Positions 10,756 through 21,345 of a stretch of 64,000 nucleotides of DNA are shown one piece after another; within the stretch, counting starts at the first letter, position 1; each line of letters begins with the position of its first letter. A program made the translations under genes and the position numbers. Origin of the DNA: Halictus rubicundus (lineage: Eukaryota > Arthropoda > Insecta > Hymenoptera > Halictidae). The notes below the pieces were generated by a model. It searched no databases. It was given only the letters and a program-made list of their open reading frames with translations, and was not told the DNA's origin. The stretch spans positions 3,108,501-3,172,500 of the forward strand of contig NC_135149.1 in assembly GCF_050948215.1 (NCBI RefSeq), written 5' to 3'.

Positions 10756-13700
10756 ATGGAGCGTGCATCGTGTAGCCGTGACGGTGACGAAAGGGTACCC
10801 GACGCCTTGGAGTCGCGTCTTAATAAATTGGAAAATCTGATGGAGGAGTTTTTAAAACGCTCTCGTTCGCGTACACGGTCGCGTGTGTCCCGACGGCGGG
10901 ATTCGAGCTCGCGTTCGCGTAGCCCCGAAGTACGGTCGCGAAGCCCGCAAAGACGACGCTCCGAGTCGCGTAATGTTCGGCTTGATCGTGCGGAAGAAGA
11001 CAGCCTGAACACGCGTAGCTCCGCGTCGCGCGCGAAGTCACCGCAGCATGTGCGTCCCGGGGATGAACAATTGATCCCGATATACGATCCATCGAAAGAG
11101 GATCTTTCGATTGAGAATTGGGTTCGCCACGTGAATGAGTTGGCGTCGCGTTTCGGTTGGGACGATCTCAGCGTGATGCGGTTAATCGCGACACGTTTAC
11201 GGGGGCACGCACGCCAGTGGTACGATACGCGTGTGCGAGTCGCGACTACCTGGTCGGAAACGAAAGTGCTACTTGTTGCGCAATTTCGGCGGACAATGCC
11301 ATTTTCGAAATTGCTCTGGGAAGCAGATTTATACGAAGCAAGGCCAGGACAATCGTTGGGAGATTATTGCTTCCAAAAATTGAACCTTATAAGGCGCCTG
11401 GACATCAATGTGCCGGACGACAAGATTGTGGACACGGTGATTTTCGGCGTACCGGATGAAACGATCGCCAGGACATTGAGATCGGCGAAACACACCGACC
11501 CCAACGACTTATATGCGTCGATGTGTGCGATGGGGAATATGCCTGGTAAGGACGAGAAGAAGACGAAGCAGGAACGCCAGGTAGCGGTTCGCCCAGCAGC
11601 ACCAAAGTACGGCGTAAACGAAAAGCCACGGACTGTGGCATGTTACAATTGCGGCAAAACTGGTCACATGGCAAGGGATTGCAGAAAGCCAAGAGCGGAA
11701 TGCGGCCTGTGTAAGAAGTTAGGTCACAGACGGGAGGATTGCCGGCAACAAGAGGTAAATATGGTACAGATCATTAAAAGCAGTACTAATATTTATCAAA
11801 TATTCGTGCGCGTTAACGGTCACAAGGTAGAAAGCTTAGTAGATACCGGAAGCGCATGTACGATTATGCATTCGTCAATAGCGGAAAAGTTCTGTATTGA
11901 TACGAAGATCGTGACCGATACGGTATTCAGGGGATTTGCTAATCGATCAGTAATAATAAATAGAGTCGCGCCGATTACAATAAGAGTCCAGAATGTAACG
12001 GCGGACGTAGACTCATTTATTATACCGGATGAGTATACGGCCCATGATGTAATTCTGGGAAGGGATTTCTTACAGCAAGAACACGTGATAATGTTGAAAC
12101 GGGGGAACCAACTCACGTTTAACGATATCAGAAATTCAAGAAAGCCTCAAATTATTTCTGCAATGGATATTTACGTCGTCGAAATAGATCCCAAATTAAA
12201 TTTAGGGAACATTGGGAAAACGGAGCGAAAACTTTGCGTCACATTGATCGAAGAATTTCGCGATTGCATATCGTCGTCAATGCGAGATTTAGGGAAAACG
12301 AATACGGCTGCAATGGAAATTAAATGTCTTACGGACGAACTGGTAGTATATCACCCGTATCGTCTCGCGGAACCGGAGAAGAAGATCGTTCGCGAAATAA
12401 TTAAGGATTTATTAGACAATGGAATTATTAGAGAATCTGATTCGCCGTATGCGAGCCCGATCACGCTGGTGAAGAAGAAGACAGGGGATACAAGGATGTG
12501 CGTGGATTATCGCAAATTGAATGCGATAACCATAAAGGACAAATATCCCTTACCCCTCATTGACGACCAGATCGACAAGCTAGGAGGCAATAAGTATTTC
12601 ACAGGTCTTGATTTAGCATCAGGGTATTACCAGGTACCAGTTGCAGAAGATTCCATTGCGAAGACGGCGTTTGTCACACCGGAAGGACACTACGAGTTTT
12701 TACGAATGCCTTTTGGCTTAACAAACGCGCCAGCCGTTTTTCAAAGGCTAATGAATAAGGTTCTGGGAAATTTGAAGGACACAGCGGCATTCCCTTACCT
12801 GGACGATGTCATCATACCCTCGAAAACGGTAGAAGAAGGCATCGAAAAATTACGGAAAGTTTTGGAGGCCTTTCGAACACATGGCCTGACCCTTAAGTTG
12901 GAGAAATGTTCTTTCTTCAAAGAGACGATTGAGTACCTGGGTCGTGAAATAAGCGAACAGGGGGTAAGGCCGGGTCAACGAAAAATAGACGCCGTAAAAA
13001 ATATGCCACCGCCTGAAACGGTAAAACAGGTACGTCAATTCCTGGGATTAGCAAGTTATTTCAGGAAATTTATCAAGAACTTTGCAACGCTTGTGGAACC
13101 TTTAACGCGTCTCACACGCAAGAGTGTACCATGGCAATGGAAGGAGCCGCAGGAAAACGCCTTCCGACGGGTGCAAAAGAAATTAACAGCACGACCGGTG
13201 TTATGTATCTTCGATCCAGCTCGACCTACCGAACTTCATACTGATGCGAGTTCTCTGGGTGTCGGAGCAATATTGTTGCAAAAACAAGAAGACGGAAAGT
13301 TGGCAGCGGTTGCTTATTTCAGTAAGCAAACAACAGCGGACCAAAGGTGCTATCATTCCTATGAATTGGAAACAATGGCAGTAGTTTTTGCTCTGCGGTA
13401 TTTCCGGGTATATTTACTGGGAATAGAATTTAAAGTCGTAACGGACTGCAACGCGTTAAGGACAACCTTTTCGAAGAAGGACTTATTGCCACGCATAGGA
13501 CGATGGTGGTTGGAAGCGCAAGAATACACTTTCGAAATCCTGTATAGACCGGGGACGAAGATGGCACATGTGGATGCACTCAGCCGAAATCCTCAACCAA
13601 TCGCTCTTGAGGTCGCCTACGTGGACATTACGGAGGCGGAATGGATAACGTCGGCACAGATGCAGGACGAGCAATTGTCACGGATCCGAACAATTCTCGC

Positions 13701-14886
13701 CAACAACGAAAAGTCACCCGAAACAAAACATTATTTTCAAGAGTATGCGTTAAGAAAGGATAAGCTATACCGACGGTTAACAGGTAATAAAACCGTGTGG
13801 GTTGTTCCGAAAAACGCTAGGCTCCAAATATGCAGATTATGCCATGACGACGCTGGACATTTAAGCACAGAGAAGACATTGGAACGGATACAGCGGAACT
13901 ATTGGTTTGCGAATATGCGACGTTTCGTAATGAAGTACGTAAACGCATGTCTAAGCTGCGCATACTACAAGCATACGTCAGGGAAGAAACAGTGTAAATT
14001 AAACACTATAGAAAAGATCCCAATTCCGTTTCACACGTTGCATGTAGATCATGTAGGACCATTCGAGACGAGTAAGAAGGGTAATAAGTATTTACTCGTA
14101 ATGGTGGATGCGTTCACGAAATTCATGATCGCGGAGCCAGTAAAAAGCCAAAAGACTCGTCACACTGAAAAGGTGTTGTTAAATTTTATGTATTTATTCG
14201 GTGTTCCGACGAGGATGATAAGTGATCGTGAAACGAGTTTCATGTCACAAAGGTTTGCTACTCTGTGCAAAACGTATGGCATTAAACACGTAGTTAATGC
14301 GGTAGCCACACCAAGGGCAAACGGACAGTGTGAACGGTATAATAAAACTATCGTTGACGCTTTAGCGACAAGCTCAGCAGGTCAAGATCCACGAGACTGG
14401 GACATCCAGGTAAAGAAGGTGCAGAGTGCAATGAACACCACGCACAACAAAAGTATTAATACGACGCCGATGAAAGCATTGATCGGGTGCGATACGAGAA
14501 CAGTAGCCGAAGGAACACTACTCAGTCTCGTACAAGAAGGAATAGATCGATTGGATTTGGCCGCGTTACGAGGAAATACGAGCAAACATATTTACGAAGA
14601 TCAACGTAAGCAGAAGGAGCGGTATGACCGTACGCGAAAGGAAGCGCGCAGGTATACTGTCGATGAACTGGTATTGGTACGAATAACCAGTGAACCGGCA
14701 ACGGGGAGCAGCCGAAAGTTGCTACCGAAATATAAAGGACCGTTCAAGGTTCGAGCGGTGCTGCCAAATGACCGCTACGACGTAGAAGATTTACGAGAAG
14801 GGGTGAAACGATTACGAACAGTCGTTGCAGCCGATAAGATGAAGCCGTGGATTACGATCCAAGGGGATGACCACGATGCTGAATAA
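10756..14886 (+). CDS. Gypsy Gag-Pol polyprotein
   Basis: An intact frame of 1376 codons makes structural Gag, protease, reverse transcriptase, RNase H and integrase, in that order. Residues 34-75 form an unusual Arg/Ser-rich tract (RSRSRTRSR...SRSPQRRRSESR). Two zinc knuckles follow at 296-309 (CYNCGKTGHMARDC) and 316-329 (CGLCKKLGHRREDC). The protease motif VDTGSA is near 362. In RT, FGLTNAPAVFQRLM precedes the catalytic YLDD at 681-684. RNase H has HTDASS near 828 and the ALSRNP end near 941. Integrase has its HHCC zinc site (H1030, H1035, C1065, C1068) and D1098, D1157 and E1193. The order RT-RNase H-integrase is Ty3/gypsy. There is no env and no Gag/Pol frameshift. The start is the first Met of the open frame. 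Confidence 0.93.
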   Translation: MERASCSRDGDERVPDALESRLNKLENLMEEFLKRSRSRTRSRVSRRRDSSSRSRSPEVRSRSPQRRRSESRNVRLDRAEEDSLNTRSSASRAKSPQHVRPGDEQLIPIYDPSKEDLSIENWVRHVNELASRFGWDDLSVMRLIATRLRGHARQWYDTRVRVATTWSETKVLLVAQFRRTMPFSKLLWEADLYEARPGQSLGDYCFQKLNLIRRLDINVPDDKIVDTVIFGVPDETIARTLRSAKHTDPNDLYASMCAMGNMPGKDEKKTKQERQVAVRPAAPKYGVNEKPRTVACYNCGKTGHMARDCRKPRAECGLCKKLGHRREDCRQQEVNMVQIIKSSTNIYQIFVRVNGHKVESLVDTGSACTIMHSSIAEKFCIDTKIVTDTVFRGFANRSVIINRVAPITIRVQNVTADVDSFIIPDEYTAHDVILGRDFLQQEHVIMLKRGNQLTFNDIRNSRKPQIISAMDIYVVEIDPKLNLGNIGKTERKLCVTLIEEFRDCISSSMRDLGKTNTAAMEIKCLTDELVVYHPYRLAEPEKKIVREIIKDLLDNGIIRESDSPYASPITLVKKKTGDTRMCVDYRKLNAITIKDKYPLPLIDDQIDKLGGNKYFTGLDLASGYYQVPVAEDSIAKTAFVTPEGHYEFLRMPFGLTNAPAVFQRLMNKVLGNLKDTAAFPYLDDVIIPSKTVEEGIEKLRKVLEAFRTHGLTLKLEKCSFFKETIEYLGREISEQGVRPGQRKIDAVKNMPPPETVKQVRQFLGLASYFRKFIKNFATLVEPLTRLTRKSVPWQWKEPQENAFRRVQKKLTARPVLCIFDPARPTELHTDASSLGVGAILLQKQEDGKLAAVAYFSKQTTADQRCYHSYELETMAVVFALRYFRVYLLGIEFKVVTDCNALRTTFSKKDLLPRIGRWWLEAQEYTFEILYRPGTKMAHVDALSRNPQPIALEVAYVDITEAEWITSAQMQDEQLSRIRTILANNEKSPETKHYFQEYALRKDKLYRRLTGNKTVWVVPKNARLQICRLCHDDAGHLSTEKTLERIQRNYWFANMRRFVMKYVNACLSCAYYKHTSGKKQCKLNTIEKIPIPFHTLHVDHVGPFETSKKGNKYLLVMVDAFTKFMIAEPVKSQKTRHTEKVLLNFMYLFGVPTRMISDRETSFMSQRFATLCKTYGIKHVVNAVATPRANGQCERYNKTIVDALATSSAGQDPRDWDIQVKKVQSAMNTTHNKSINTTPMKALIGCDTRTVAEGTLLSLVQEGIDRLDLAALRGNTSKHIYEDQRKQKERYDRTRKEARRYTVDELVLVRITSEPATGSSRKLLPKYKGPFKVRAVLPNDRYDVEDLREGVKRLRTVVAADKMKPWITIQGDDHDAE

Positions 14887-15541
14887 AAGCGATTTTTATA
14901 TATCCTTTTATTAATGTATACAGGGACTAAAGATAGTCGCCAAGTAAGTAGTTTAAACATTATCTCACATTTTGACTATGTTCACAGAAAGGAAAAGACA
15001 AGCCGAAGGTGTAAGCTAAACACGGACGGTAGAGAAGGAGGAGAAGGGACCTTTGCCCGACGACCAGGCAAGATCCAAGGAGCGAGGGCAACGGCCTAAG
15101 CACCTGATCGAGGAGGACGACCAAAGGGTGTCATCCACCACGGTTCCGATGGGACCCACACAAGGAAAAGAAGGATGCAACGGCATTCAGGCACAAGGTG
15201 TGTCCCAATGCCAAGGATAGATACAACGGTATCTTAGACAAACGAGGAAAAATCACTCAGGGCTGCAACGGTACCCCAGTAAGACTCGACACCGAACCAG
15301 ACGGACACAAGGTGTGTCTCAGGCAGGGTGGTAATGAGCAAAGGATGCAACGTGCATCATAAACCGAGAAGGGATACGACGGTATCCATAGTTGATCGTA
15401 AGCGATACGACGGTATCGTGTTACGACAACAACCTTTATTTTCAGCCAAGTCTACACAACGAAAAGTTTTGTAAACAAAAAAAAAACAACAGAGAATTGT
15501 ACTGTAAGTCTGAGGACAGACCTATCGTCAGTATGGCCGAA
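14887..15541 (+). other. Gypsy 3' non-coding region with GATACRACGGTATC repeats
   Basis: Between the gag-pol stop and the 3' LTR lie about 650 bp without an env-like frame. The near-palindrome GATACRACGGTATC occurs at 15220, 15373 and 15404, and related GATGCAACGG or CTGCAACGGTACC words lie between. CACAAGGTGTGTC is repeated near 15200 and 15310. I see no strong polypurine tract right before the LTR. The repeats could bind an RNA or DNA factor, but their role is unknown. Confidence 0.6.
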
Positions 15542-15799
15542 TGTTAGAAAAATCGAAGTAAACAAACGGTCGAGGCAGACCATGTATCTTTTGTCAGAGC
15601 GTTGCCCCTCGCAACTGAAACAGAGGCATACTGTCGAGCGCGTCCTCACGGCTGCGGATTTTTGGGACGGCGGTCATTCTTATTCTGACTGTCGTCGTGT
15701 ACGTTTGTTGCGAATAAAGATTCATAGCATATTGTAATACGCCCACATTTATTTAAGTTAACGATATCGCGTTATCTATCTCTTTAAGACTTTCTTACA
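15542..15799 (+). repeat. Gypsy 3' LTR
   Basis: Same 258 bp as 10291-10548, with no difference seen by eye. It is followed by the CCAA duplication and the last two bases of the solo LTR. Confidence 0.9.
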
Positions 15800-16586
15800 C
15801 CAACATTATCAATTAAAAAAATATTAATATTACTTTTGCTCGCAATATATATTTGTGACGTTAGATACCTTACTTAATAACTTGTATACCTGTACATTTC
15901 ATCAAAAATTCTAATAACATAATTACATTATATATAAAAAAACTATAAGATTTGAATATCGAATTATTATACAATGGTTTTAATAAGGAAAGCAACTGAT
16001 TCAACAACTAAATAAAAGTTTATAAAAATAATTAATTAACAAATTAAACAAAAAATATATTCTAACATGTATTATTAGAAAGAGATTATTTTATTATATT
16101 GTTTAGTTGAAACCCCATTTCAATATCTCAAACGGTTCAAAAGTTATACACAAATGTCCTTAAATTCTGCGATCCGTACCCCTGTGCGCCGGTTAGCCTT
16201 CACAGTCCCCGTAGCTTTATTAATCGATACGTATAAACGCACACAAATTAAAATGTGAAATGTAACGCTTTTTCCGGCAAAATTCCCTTCGCCTGTCATA
16301 ATCGCAATCACCCCTGGCTGGTGGATGAAGAGTGCACAGCACGGTTTACCTTGGCAACACGTACAATTCCCCGGATAAAAAAAAAACAGTGATAAGAGAG
16401 GAAAACGGCAATACCGTGCCATGATTTAATTATTTTATACCGCAAACGGAAACCGAATGAATCGACAACGAACACGACGAAGGACAATGCTCGTTCTCGA
16501 TGAAAGGGAATCGACGCAGCACGGTGGCCGCAATTGCTCCTCAGAGAAATCCCGTGTAATTTCAGTTAATAAACAATAAGTTATAC

Positions 16587-16681
16587 CATAGACACATTTC
16601 GTAGCCCCAGTACCATCCTCCAGTGATTGCGGATACCATAGCGATCGGATTTCCAAGGGCGGCCACTAAAAAATCGCCAAC
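16587..16681 (-). CDS. Ciliary opsin (pteropsin-like), exon 2
   Basis: This 95-bp minus-strand exon has acceptor TGTGCAG before 16681 and donor GTATAA after 16587. It starts in phase 0 with VGDFLVAALGNPIAMVSAI, which completes helix 2, and continues through TGGWYWGYEMCL, the first extracellular loop. The last two bases, TG, form a Cys codon with the first base of exon 3. GDFLVAALGNP is typical of opsin helix 2, and GGWYWG is an opsin-type loop. Exon 1 ends in phase 0 at NLV, so the join is in frame. It is isolated between 13-kb and 15-kb introns. Confidence 0.85.
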
Positions 16682-16831
16682 CTGCACAGAAAACGGAAAT
16701 TGTTTTTCGCGTGATTTCGATTATCCAATATCCGACTGCGGATGCTCATGCCAAATAACGTTTCCGCGATTCATTTGACAGAAATTCATTTATCGCGTCA
16801 GTCTGCGTGTTGGATCCGTTCTAATATTTAA

Positions 16832-16953
16832 CCTTTTCGTTACGGGTGCCGTCAATATCCGGCACCGACGTGCATCGTGCACACTTTTCGGCGCGGTGCC
16901 CCGTTCAGTGGCGTCACTCCGGCGCGGCGGAGCTGACTGCCGTAACGAAAGGG
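16832..16953. mobile_element. Short TTAA-flanked MITE (piggyBac-like)
   Basis: The 122-bp element has inverted ends CCTTTTCGTTACGG and CCGTAACGAAAGGG and is flanked on both sides by TTAA (16828-16831 and 16954-16957). TTAA duplication is the hallmark of piggyBac-type transposition. The inside is GC-rich (CGGCGCGGTGCC, CCGGCGCGGCGG) and non-coding. Confidence 0.7.
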
Positions 16954-16957
16954 TTAA

Positions 16958-17920
16958 TCCCACTCCGTTGATATCGTACTGCGTTTTTCGTATTAGTATT
17001 TAATAGAAACGCACGAATATCCGCAATCTGCTTATCATTAATATTAGAATTGCTGGAAGAATTTCTGTTCATTTGATGAAAAAGCAACTTGTTCGAATCG
17101 ATGTGTATCGAATGTATTATATATTGTTTCCTAAATGTCCATGGCATTCGAAAACGGCGAAATTTACGAGATTTATGAAAAATTGTAATTAGAACAAGCA
17201 TTTAAAAGTCAACACTTTACGAATCCCATTTTTCACCGAAAAAACTACCTCATTTCTTATTGATATCCTAGAGAATATATTTAATATTATGTGTCCATTT
17301 TTGTTTCAAACGAATAGTATTTGTCTATATTGAGAGTATATCCTGTTTACTAAGATTTAATATTTATAATTTATTGTAAACTAAAGAGAATCTTCAAAGT
17401 TTTCTATCATTGGTAAAGGATCCATATAGTTCCGCATTGTATCAAAGTACATTATTTTCAGTGCACTTTTCTCTATAAAATCATCCAAGATTCACATCCC
17501 ATTCGGTCCCGATACACAAGTTATTATTGTTTAAAGAGCCTCTGTTACCGGAACCGCGTGGAGCATTAGGAGGTGTTCTGCGATTCTTTTACGATAAGAC
17601 GTCCAAATAACCGCAATTTAAGATTAAAAAAACACATTATTTCCGAGAATTAAAGATTATTTTGTTATTTCAAAACCCGGTAACAGCTACGGACAAAACC
17701 TGAAAGTCAAGTATCAATCAAAATATCACCATTTGTTTTAATAATGTACCAAATATCATTCTTTATTCACATGTTATTGCAATTTTTCGGGCATTTCCGA
17801 TGCTATGACAAGAAATGCCTTTCCGCAGGGACCACCCCCCAATTACGCTTCTACGAGCTTGGAAACTTCTCTCCATTTAAACAAAATGAAATATGGACGA
17901 CGCGACGGATGCCTGCGGTA
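16958..17920. other. Unassigned AT-rich intron DNA
   Basis: AT-rich with several stop-dense frames. I see no coding motif, tandem repeat or inverted repeat. Confidence 0.35.
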
Positions 17921-18127
17921 TACAGTGGTTTACTCGATTTGTGTCCAAACCACGGGTCTAGCGAGGGACATATATCGACCAGGAGATACTTCGATCAACG
18001 CCGAACGTAGAAAAGGACAGCGAATCTCTAGGTGGCGGCCGAGGTTTTTTGGCCCTTCGCGGGGTATACCCCGCGGCAGTAAGGATAGTTCTGGGACTTT
18101 TATCGGTTAGGCATTTGCGACATATAT
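17921..18127. mobile_element. MITE of the CAGTGTTTACTCGATA family, full-length
   Basis: This copy of about 200 bp starts near CAGTGGTTTACTCGATTTGT and includes GCCGAACGTAGAAAAGG, the inner palindrome GGGGTATACCCCGCGGC, TTCTGGGACTTTTATCGG, and a right end around GCGACATATATAGGGTGT. It shares all blocks with 29740-29936. Confidence 0.65.
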
Positions 18128-18563
18128 AGGGTGTTCATACTATTACTAGCCAGCGTTTTTCTTGTAAATAGTTAATATTAAAAAAAATGAAAGAGGAACA
18201 ATTAGTACTGTTTTTTATACGCAACACAATGGCGTATGTAATATTTTTGTGTTTATACTATGTTGTTAGATATAAAGGTGACCTTCATTTTTTTTAATGG
18301 AATGTTGTATATTCTTGTACATCACAGGAAAGCGTGCGTCTAGACGAATTCATCCGTATACTGCACAGTGACCTTCAAGGTCATGCAAGATCAGAAGTGG
18401 AAGAAACATTTTGAATATTTCATACCAATGTGTTTACAAATTTTCCTTATTCATACGAATCGGATGATGTTGTCATTTACATTCAGTGTTTATAGCTAAT
18501 TTCAGTTTAGACTTAGATAATTTCAGTATTACTTCCGAAACCGATTAGTAATATCGCATAGTA

Positions 18564-18927
18564 ATGTATCGTTATTCGGTGGACGAGAAGGCGGATATGG
18601 TACGCATTTATTACTAGTGCAATAGAAATAAAAGACGAAGTAAATTCAAATACCTAGAAGAATATCCGCACAGAGTGCAACCAAATGAAAATCAGTTTGT
18701 TTTGTGTGCCAAGCGTTTGGAGGAAACAGGGTCTTTCCAAAATAAGTGTCATAATCAGAAATGTCTTCTTTCTGAAGATAAAAAGTTAGAAGTCCTCTTA
18801 CATTTTGAAGAAAATCCGTCAACTTCGGTACGAAAAGTAACTTCCGCGTGTGGTATTTCAGTTGATTCAACTCATAACATCTTAAAATTACATAATTACG
18901 AACCCTTTAAATACCATAAAGTCAGGG
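18564..18927 (+). pseudogene. DUF4817-type helix-turn-helix transposase fragment
   Basis: The ATG at 18564 opens MYRYSVDEKADMVRIYY, followed by a TAG. In another frame YLEEYPHRVQPNENQF, KRLEETGSF and EDKKLEVLLHFEENPSTSVR follow, then CGISVDSTHNILK and KYHKV. This is the usual N-terminal layout of arthropod DUF4817 or mariner-like proteins: a target-binding HTH, then a second HTH region with ENPSTSVR. The stop and frameshift make it a pseudogene. The DDE domain is missing and an unrelated GC-rich repeat begins at about 18925. Confidence 0.65.
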
Positions 18928-20230
18928 CCCGCTCTAGGGGGGGGGGGACAACCCGGGCATTTGCCCGGGGCGCCAAAATTTAGGGGCGCCATTTTAGCTT
19001 TGGCTGTAAGTGTGAGAAAAATATTGATGTGTTAAATACCCAATTAATAGAAAATTTCAAACTACCCTTGCCAGACAATTTTGCTAAAAAAAAAAAGGTC
19101 AATTTGTTCAGCGCGGTGCTTAGTGCTTAAAAAGGGGCGGTGTTTGAGATTGGCTGAATGTGTCGGCAGCGTTCCCGCGCCGACGCGGATCGGCGCCCCG
19201 CAATTGGCTGGATCGCGGAGAGAAGCGAGATCAAGAATCGATTGCTAGCTCGCTCTCTAATTGGCCCGCGCCGACGAGACGGGTTACGATCGATTATCAT
19301 CGTTTCGCCGGCTTTCTCGCTCGTCCTGTTCGTTTCTAACGCTCTAACTAGCTATCTCGCAATCGATCTTTATCTCTGCTTCTTGTTCACGTGAACGCTT
19401 CGCGCCTTTTGACCGGTTTCGCGCCACAAGAGCTATCTCCGCTATATTCCCTTCTGGAATGTTTTGTCAAGATAGTCTTTGATAGGAAACACCCTGGCTA
19501 ACCCTCCGTTTTACCCTTTTAAACAAAGATTCAGCTGCAAAACCTTAAACTCACTCGAAACGATAAATGCGAGTATGCGTCCGTAGAATAAAACAGACAC
19601 ATTTCCCTCTCATTTTTAGGGTATATAAACCCATTCATTTTCATCCTCTTCGGTTCAGTCGAGATTCAGAAGTGATTCGGTCGCGGTATAGTAATCGTGC
19701 AGTCACGTCGCGTTACACGCGTAATAGTCAGTTCTAGTGAGATCGGGAAAGTCCCTTTCGAATCAAACGTAACCATATAGATTCCGTTAGTTCGGTGTAT
19801 ATTCTATTTGGCTTTCAACAATCGCTCTCCGACCCCATATTGCCAGTGCGTCAACACCGTGCAGCATAGGTAACAATTTCTCGAATTGTATACTTACTAC
19901 ATTCATTCGCGACACAAACAACTACATTTGTAATTATCTTAATTCAGAATATATTTGTCTTGTTTGTTAACTCGCGTAATCTACAACTCTTAATTATTGC
20001 CTAATATCCTAATCTAATAATTGAACGTTCCCACATGATACAATCTTACCGCTCGGATTGTATCAATTAAATTATATATAAGTTAGGAGGCTTACTAATC
20101 TTAAATTCAAATCAACAAAGATTTCAACATTAACTAACAAATAGAAACCATATTCAAGGGGTAATAACCCCCTCGCCGGCCTCTCGCGTTGCTCGCAGCC
20201 CTGGCTCGTAACACTGCAAAACGTGACGTA
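18928..20230 (+). promoter_or_regulatory. GC-rich repeat with promoter-like core
   Basis: It begins with a G-run and the palindrome-like CCCGGGCATTTGCCCGGGGCG, then is richer in GC from 19130 to 19330. A TATA-like GTATATAAACC at 19621 lies about 33 bp before an arthropod initiator-like GTTCAGTC at 19653-19660, and a GTAACA donor-like site occurs near 19869. The end CTCGTAACA (to about 20211) could be an LTR end, but no matching left end or target duplication was found. No coding sequence was seen. Confidence 0.3.
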
Positions 20231-20439
20231 AATTGTGTAAGTAATTAAAAATTTGTTTGTTTAAACAATCGTTTAAGTAATAAAAATGTACTGGTTTAAA
20301 CATTTGTTTAAATAATAAAAATGTATTTGTTTAAACAATTGATTAAATAATAAATAGTGTTCGAATATTAATGGGAGTCACTATACCATAGTATAGTACG
20401 TACTTGCATATTTCAACGTAAGTATTACGACTTGGCAAC

Positions 20440-21345
20440 GTCGCTCGGTCTTTTATCCGAGCTTCGAATACAATTTCGAATAAAAGATACATGTGATTTT
20501 CATCTATTCCTCATGCTCGTCACGAATAAAAAATCGAATAAATCGTTTTCCCTACATCGAGCATTCGAATAAATCTCCAGGTTACGCGGAAATCGTACGT
20601 CGAAAATCAAAGATACATTTTGTGTTGCGAGTATCTGCCGAAATTCACCGTCGAATAAATGGTGGCGCTGCCTCGAGCTCTCGAATAAAAGTCAAAGATA
20701 CTTTGCAACTCATCAGCTGCACAGACGAGGCATACGAGTAGACCAATCACCATATGCGGTTTCGTGTCTCACATGTAAACATCTGGTTTTCTTACGCCCT
20801 CTACGCTGACGAACGATAAATGTTGGAACTAGATCCACAAAAATGATCAATCTGGTCAAATACAAATGATTGACGAGTTATGTACATATGTGATGTTATG
20901 ACTATATGTTCAAATTATATTTTTTAATTTGGTGTCATCTTGTTATATATCTACAATTATCTTTACCAATACAATATTAATAAATATAGATACCACGTTT
21001 CCAAATTATAGAAATACAATTTTCATAAATCTTGAACGTAAATAACATTTCTCCATACGTACCCAGTTAGCCAAATGCCTACTCGACCAAATCGAGTGGA
21101 ATGTGTGCTGAATACATTGCGAGCAAAAGACTTATGTATTTGGTACCAAACCCTGCTCAAAGCAGAATTTGGTCCTCATTTGGTATGATTTCGTCGCCAA
21201 ATTCCTAGTCAAATGCGGATACAGATGGATGTCAAAATCCATGCCAAGTCTCCACGTAAAATTCCATGCGGAATCATGCGGTATTTGGAGCCAAACTTTG
21301 GCTTCGTTATAGAAGGCAGGTCCGTCGCACTAAGAACGGACGTAA
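20440..21345. repeat. Dispersed TTCGAATAA-rich repeat, inverted partial copy
   Basis: It has multiple TCGAATAAA words at 20465-20700, then a GCTGCACAGACGAGGCATACGAGTAGACCAATCACC stretch, which is the inverse of the edge at 9165-9200, and GAAGGCAGGTCCGTCGCACTAAGA, the inverse of 8040-8065. The middle holds repeated AATTTGGT words and has no coding capacity. Confidence 0.5.

Larger units (their letters stand above)
10291..15799 (+). mobile_element. Complete Ty3/gypsy LTR retrotransposon
   Basis: The 5509-bp element has two 258-bp LTRs that I see as identical, TG...CA ends, and a 4-bp duplication CCAA (10287-10290 and 15800-15803). A single long gag-pol frame lies between a roughly 200-bp leader and a roughly 650-bp 3' region. 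It sits inside the copia-type solo LTR and is antisense to the opsin gene. Identical LTRs and an unbroken frame suggest a recent and possibly active insertion. Confidence 0.92.
9971..15805. mobile_element. Copia-type solo LTR, interrupted by the gypsy element
   Basis: Removing the gypsy insertion leaves about 320 bp (9971-10290 plus 15804-15805). It starts TGTTGGAAT and ends ATTCCAACA, perfect 9-bp inverted termini of the Ty1/copia type. It is flanked by the 5-bp duplication TTATC (9966-9970 and 15806-15810). No internal coding region remains, as expected of a solo LTR left by LTR-LTR recombination. Confidence 0.85.
9200..16186 (+). mobile_element. Transib copy 1, 5'-truncated, split by nested LTR elements
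   Basis: Transib sequence is present at 9200-9970 and resumes at 15806-16186. The latter matches the 3' part of Transib copy 2 (34787-35161) almost base for base. The right terminus on the minus strand reads CACAGGGGTACGGATCG, a decayed version of the CACAGTGGTCCGGATCG terminus of copy 2. No left terminus was found: the sequence before about 9200 belongs to another repeat. The 5-bp TTATC target duplication of the inserted solo LTR appears once in copy 2 (34782-34786), giving a natural empty site. Confidence 0.7.
1549..16586 (-). other. Opsin intron 2 (about 15 kb), filled with transposons
   Basis: The intron runs from donor GTATAA at 16586 to acceptor TTTTAG ending at 1549. It contains MITEs, a pogo-like derivative, a palindromic foldback, a TTCGAATAA-rich repeat, and a Transib split by a solo LTR and a complete gypsy element. 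The gypsy and Transib coding regions are on the plus strand, antisense to the opsin. The phases of exons 2 and 3 match across the intron. Confidence 0.75.

Noticed and set aside
18928..20230. A complete LTR
   Set aside because: An ACA end and promoter-like core are present, but no second copy, left TG end or target duplication could be found.
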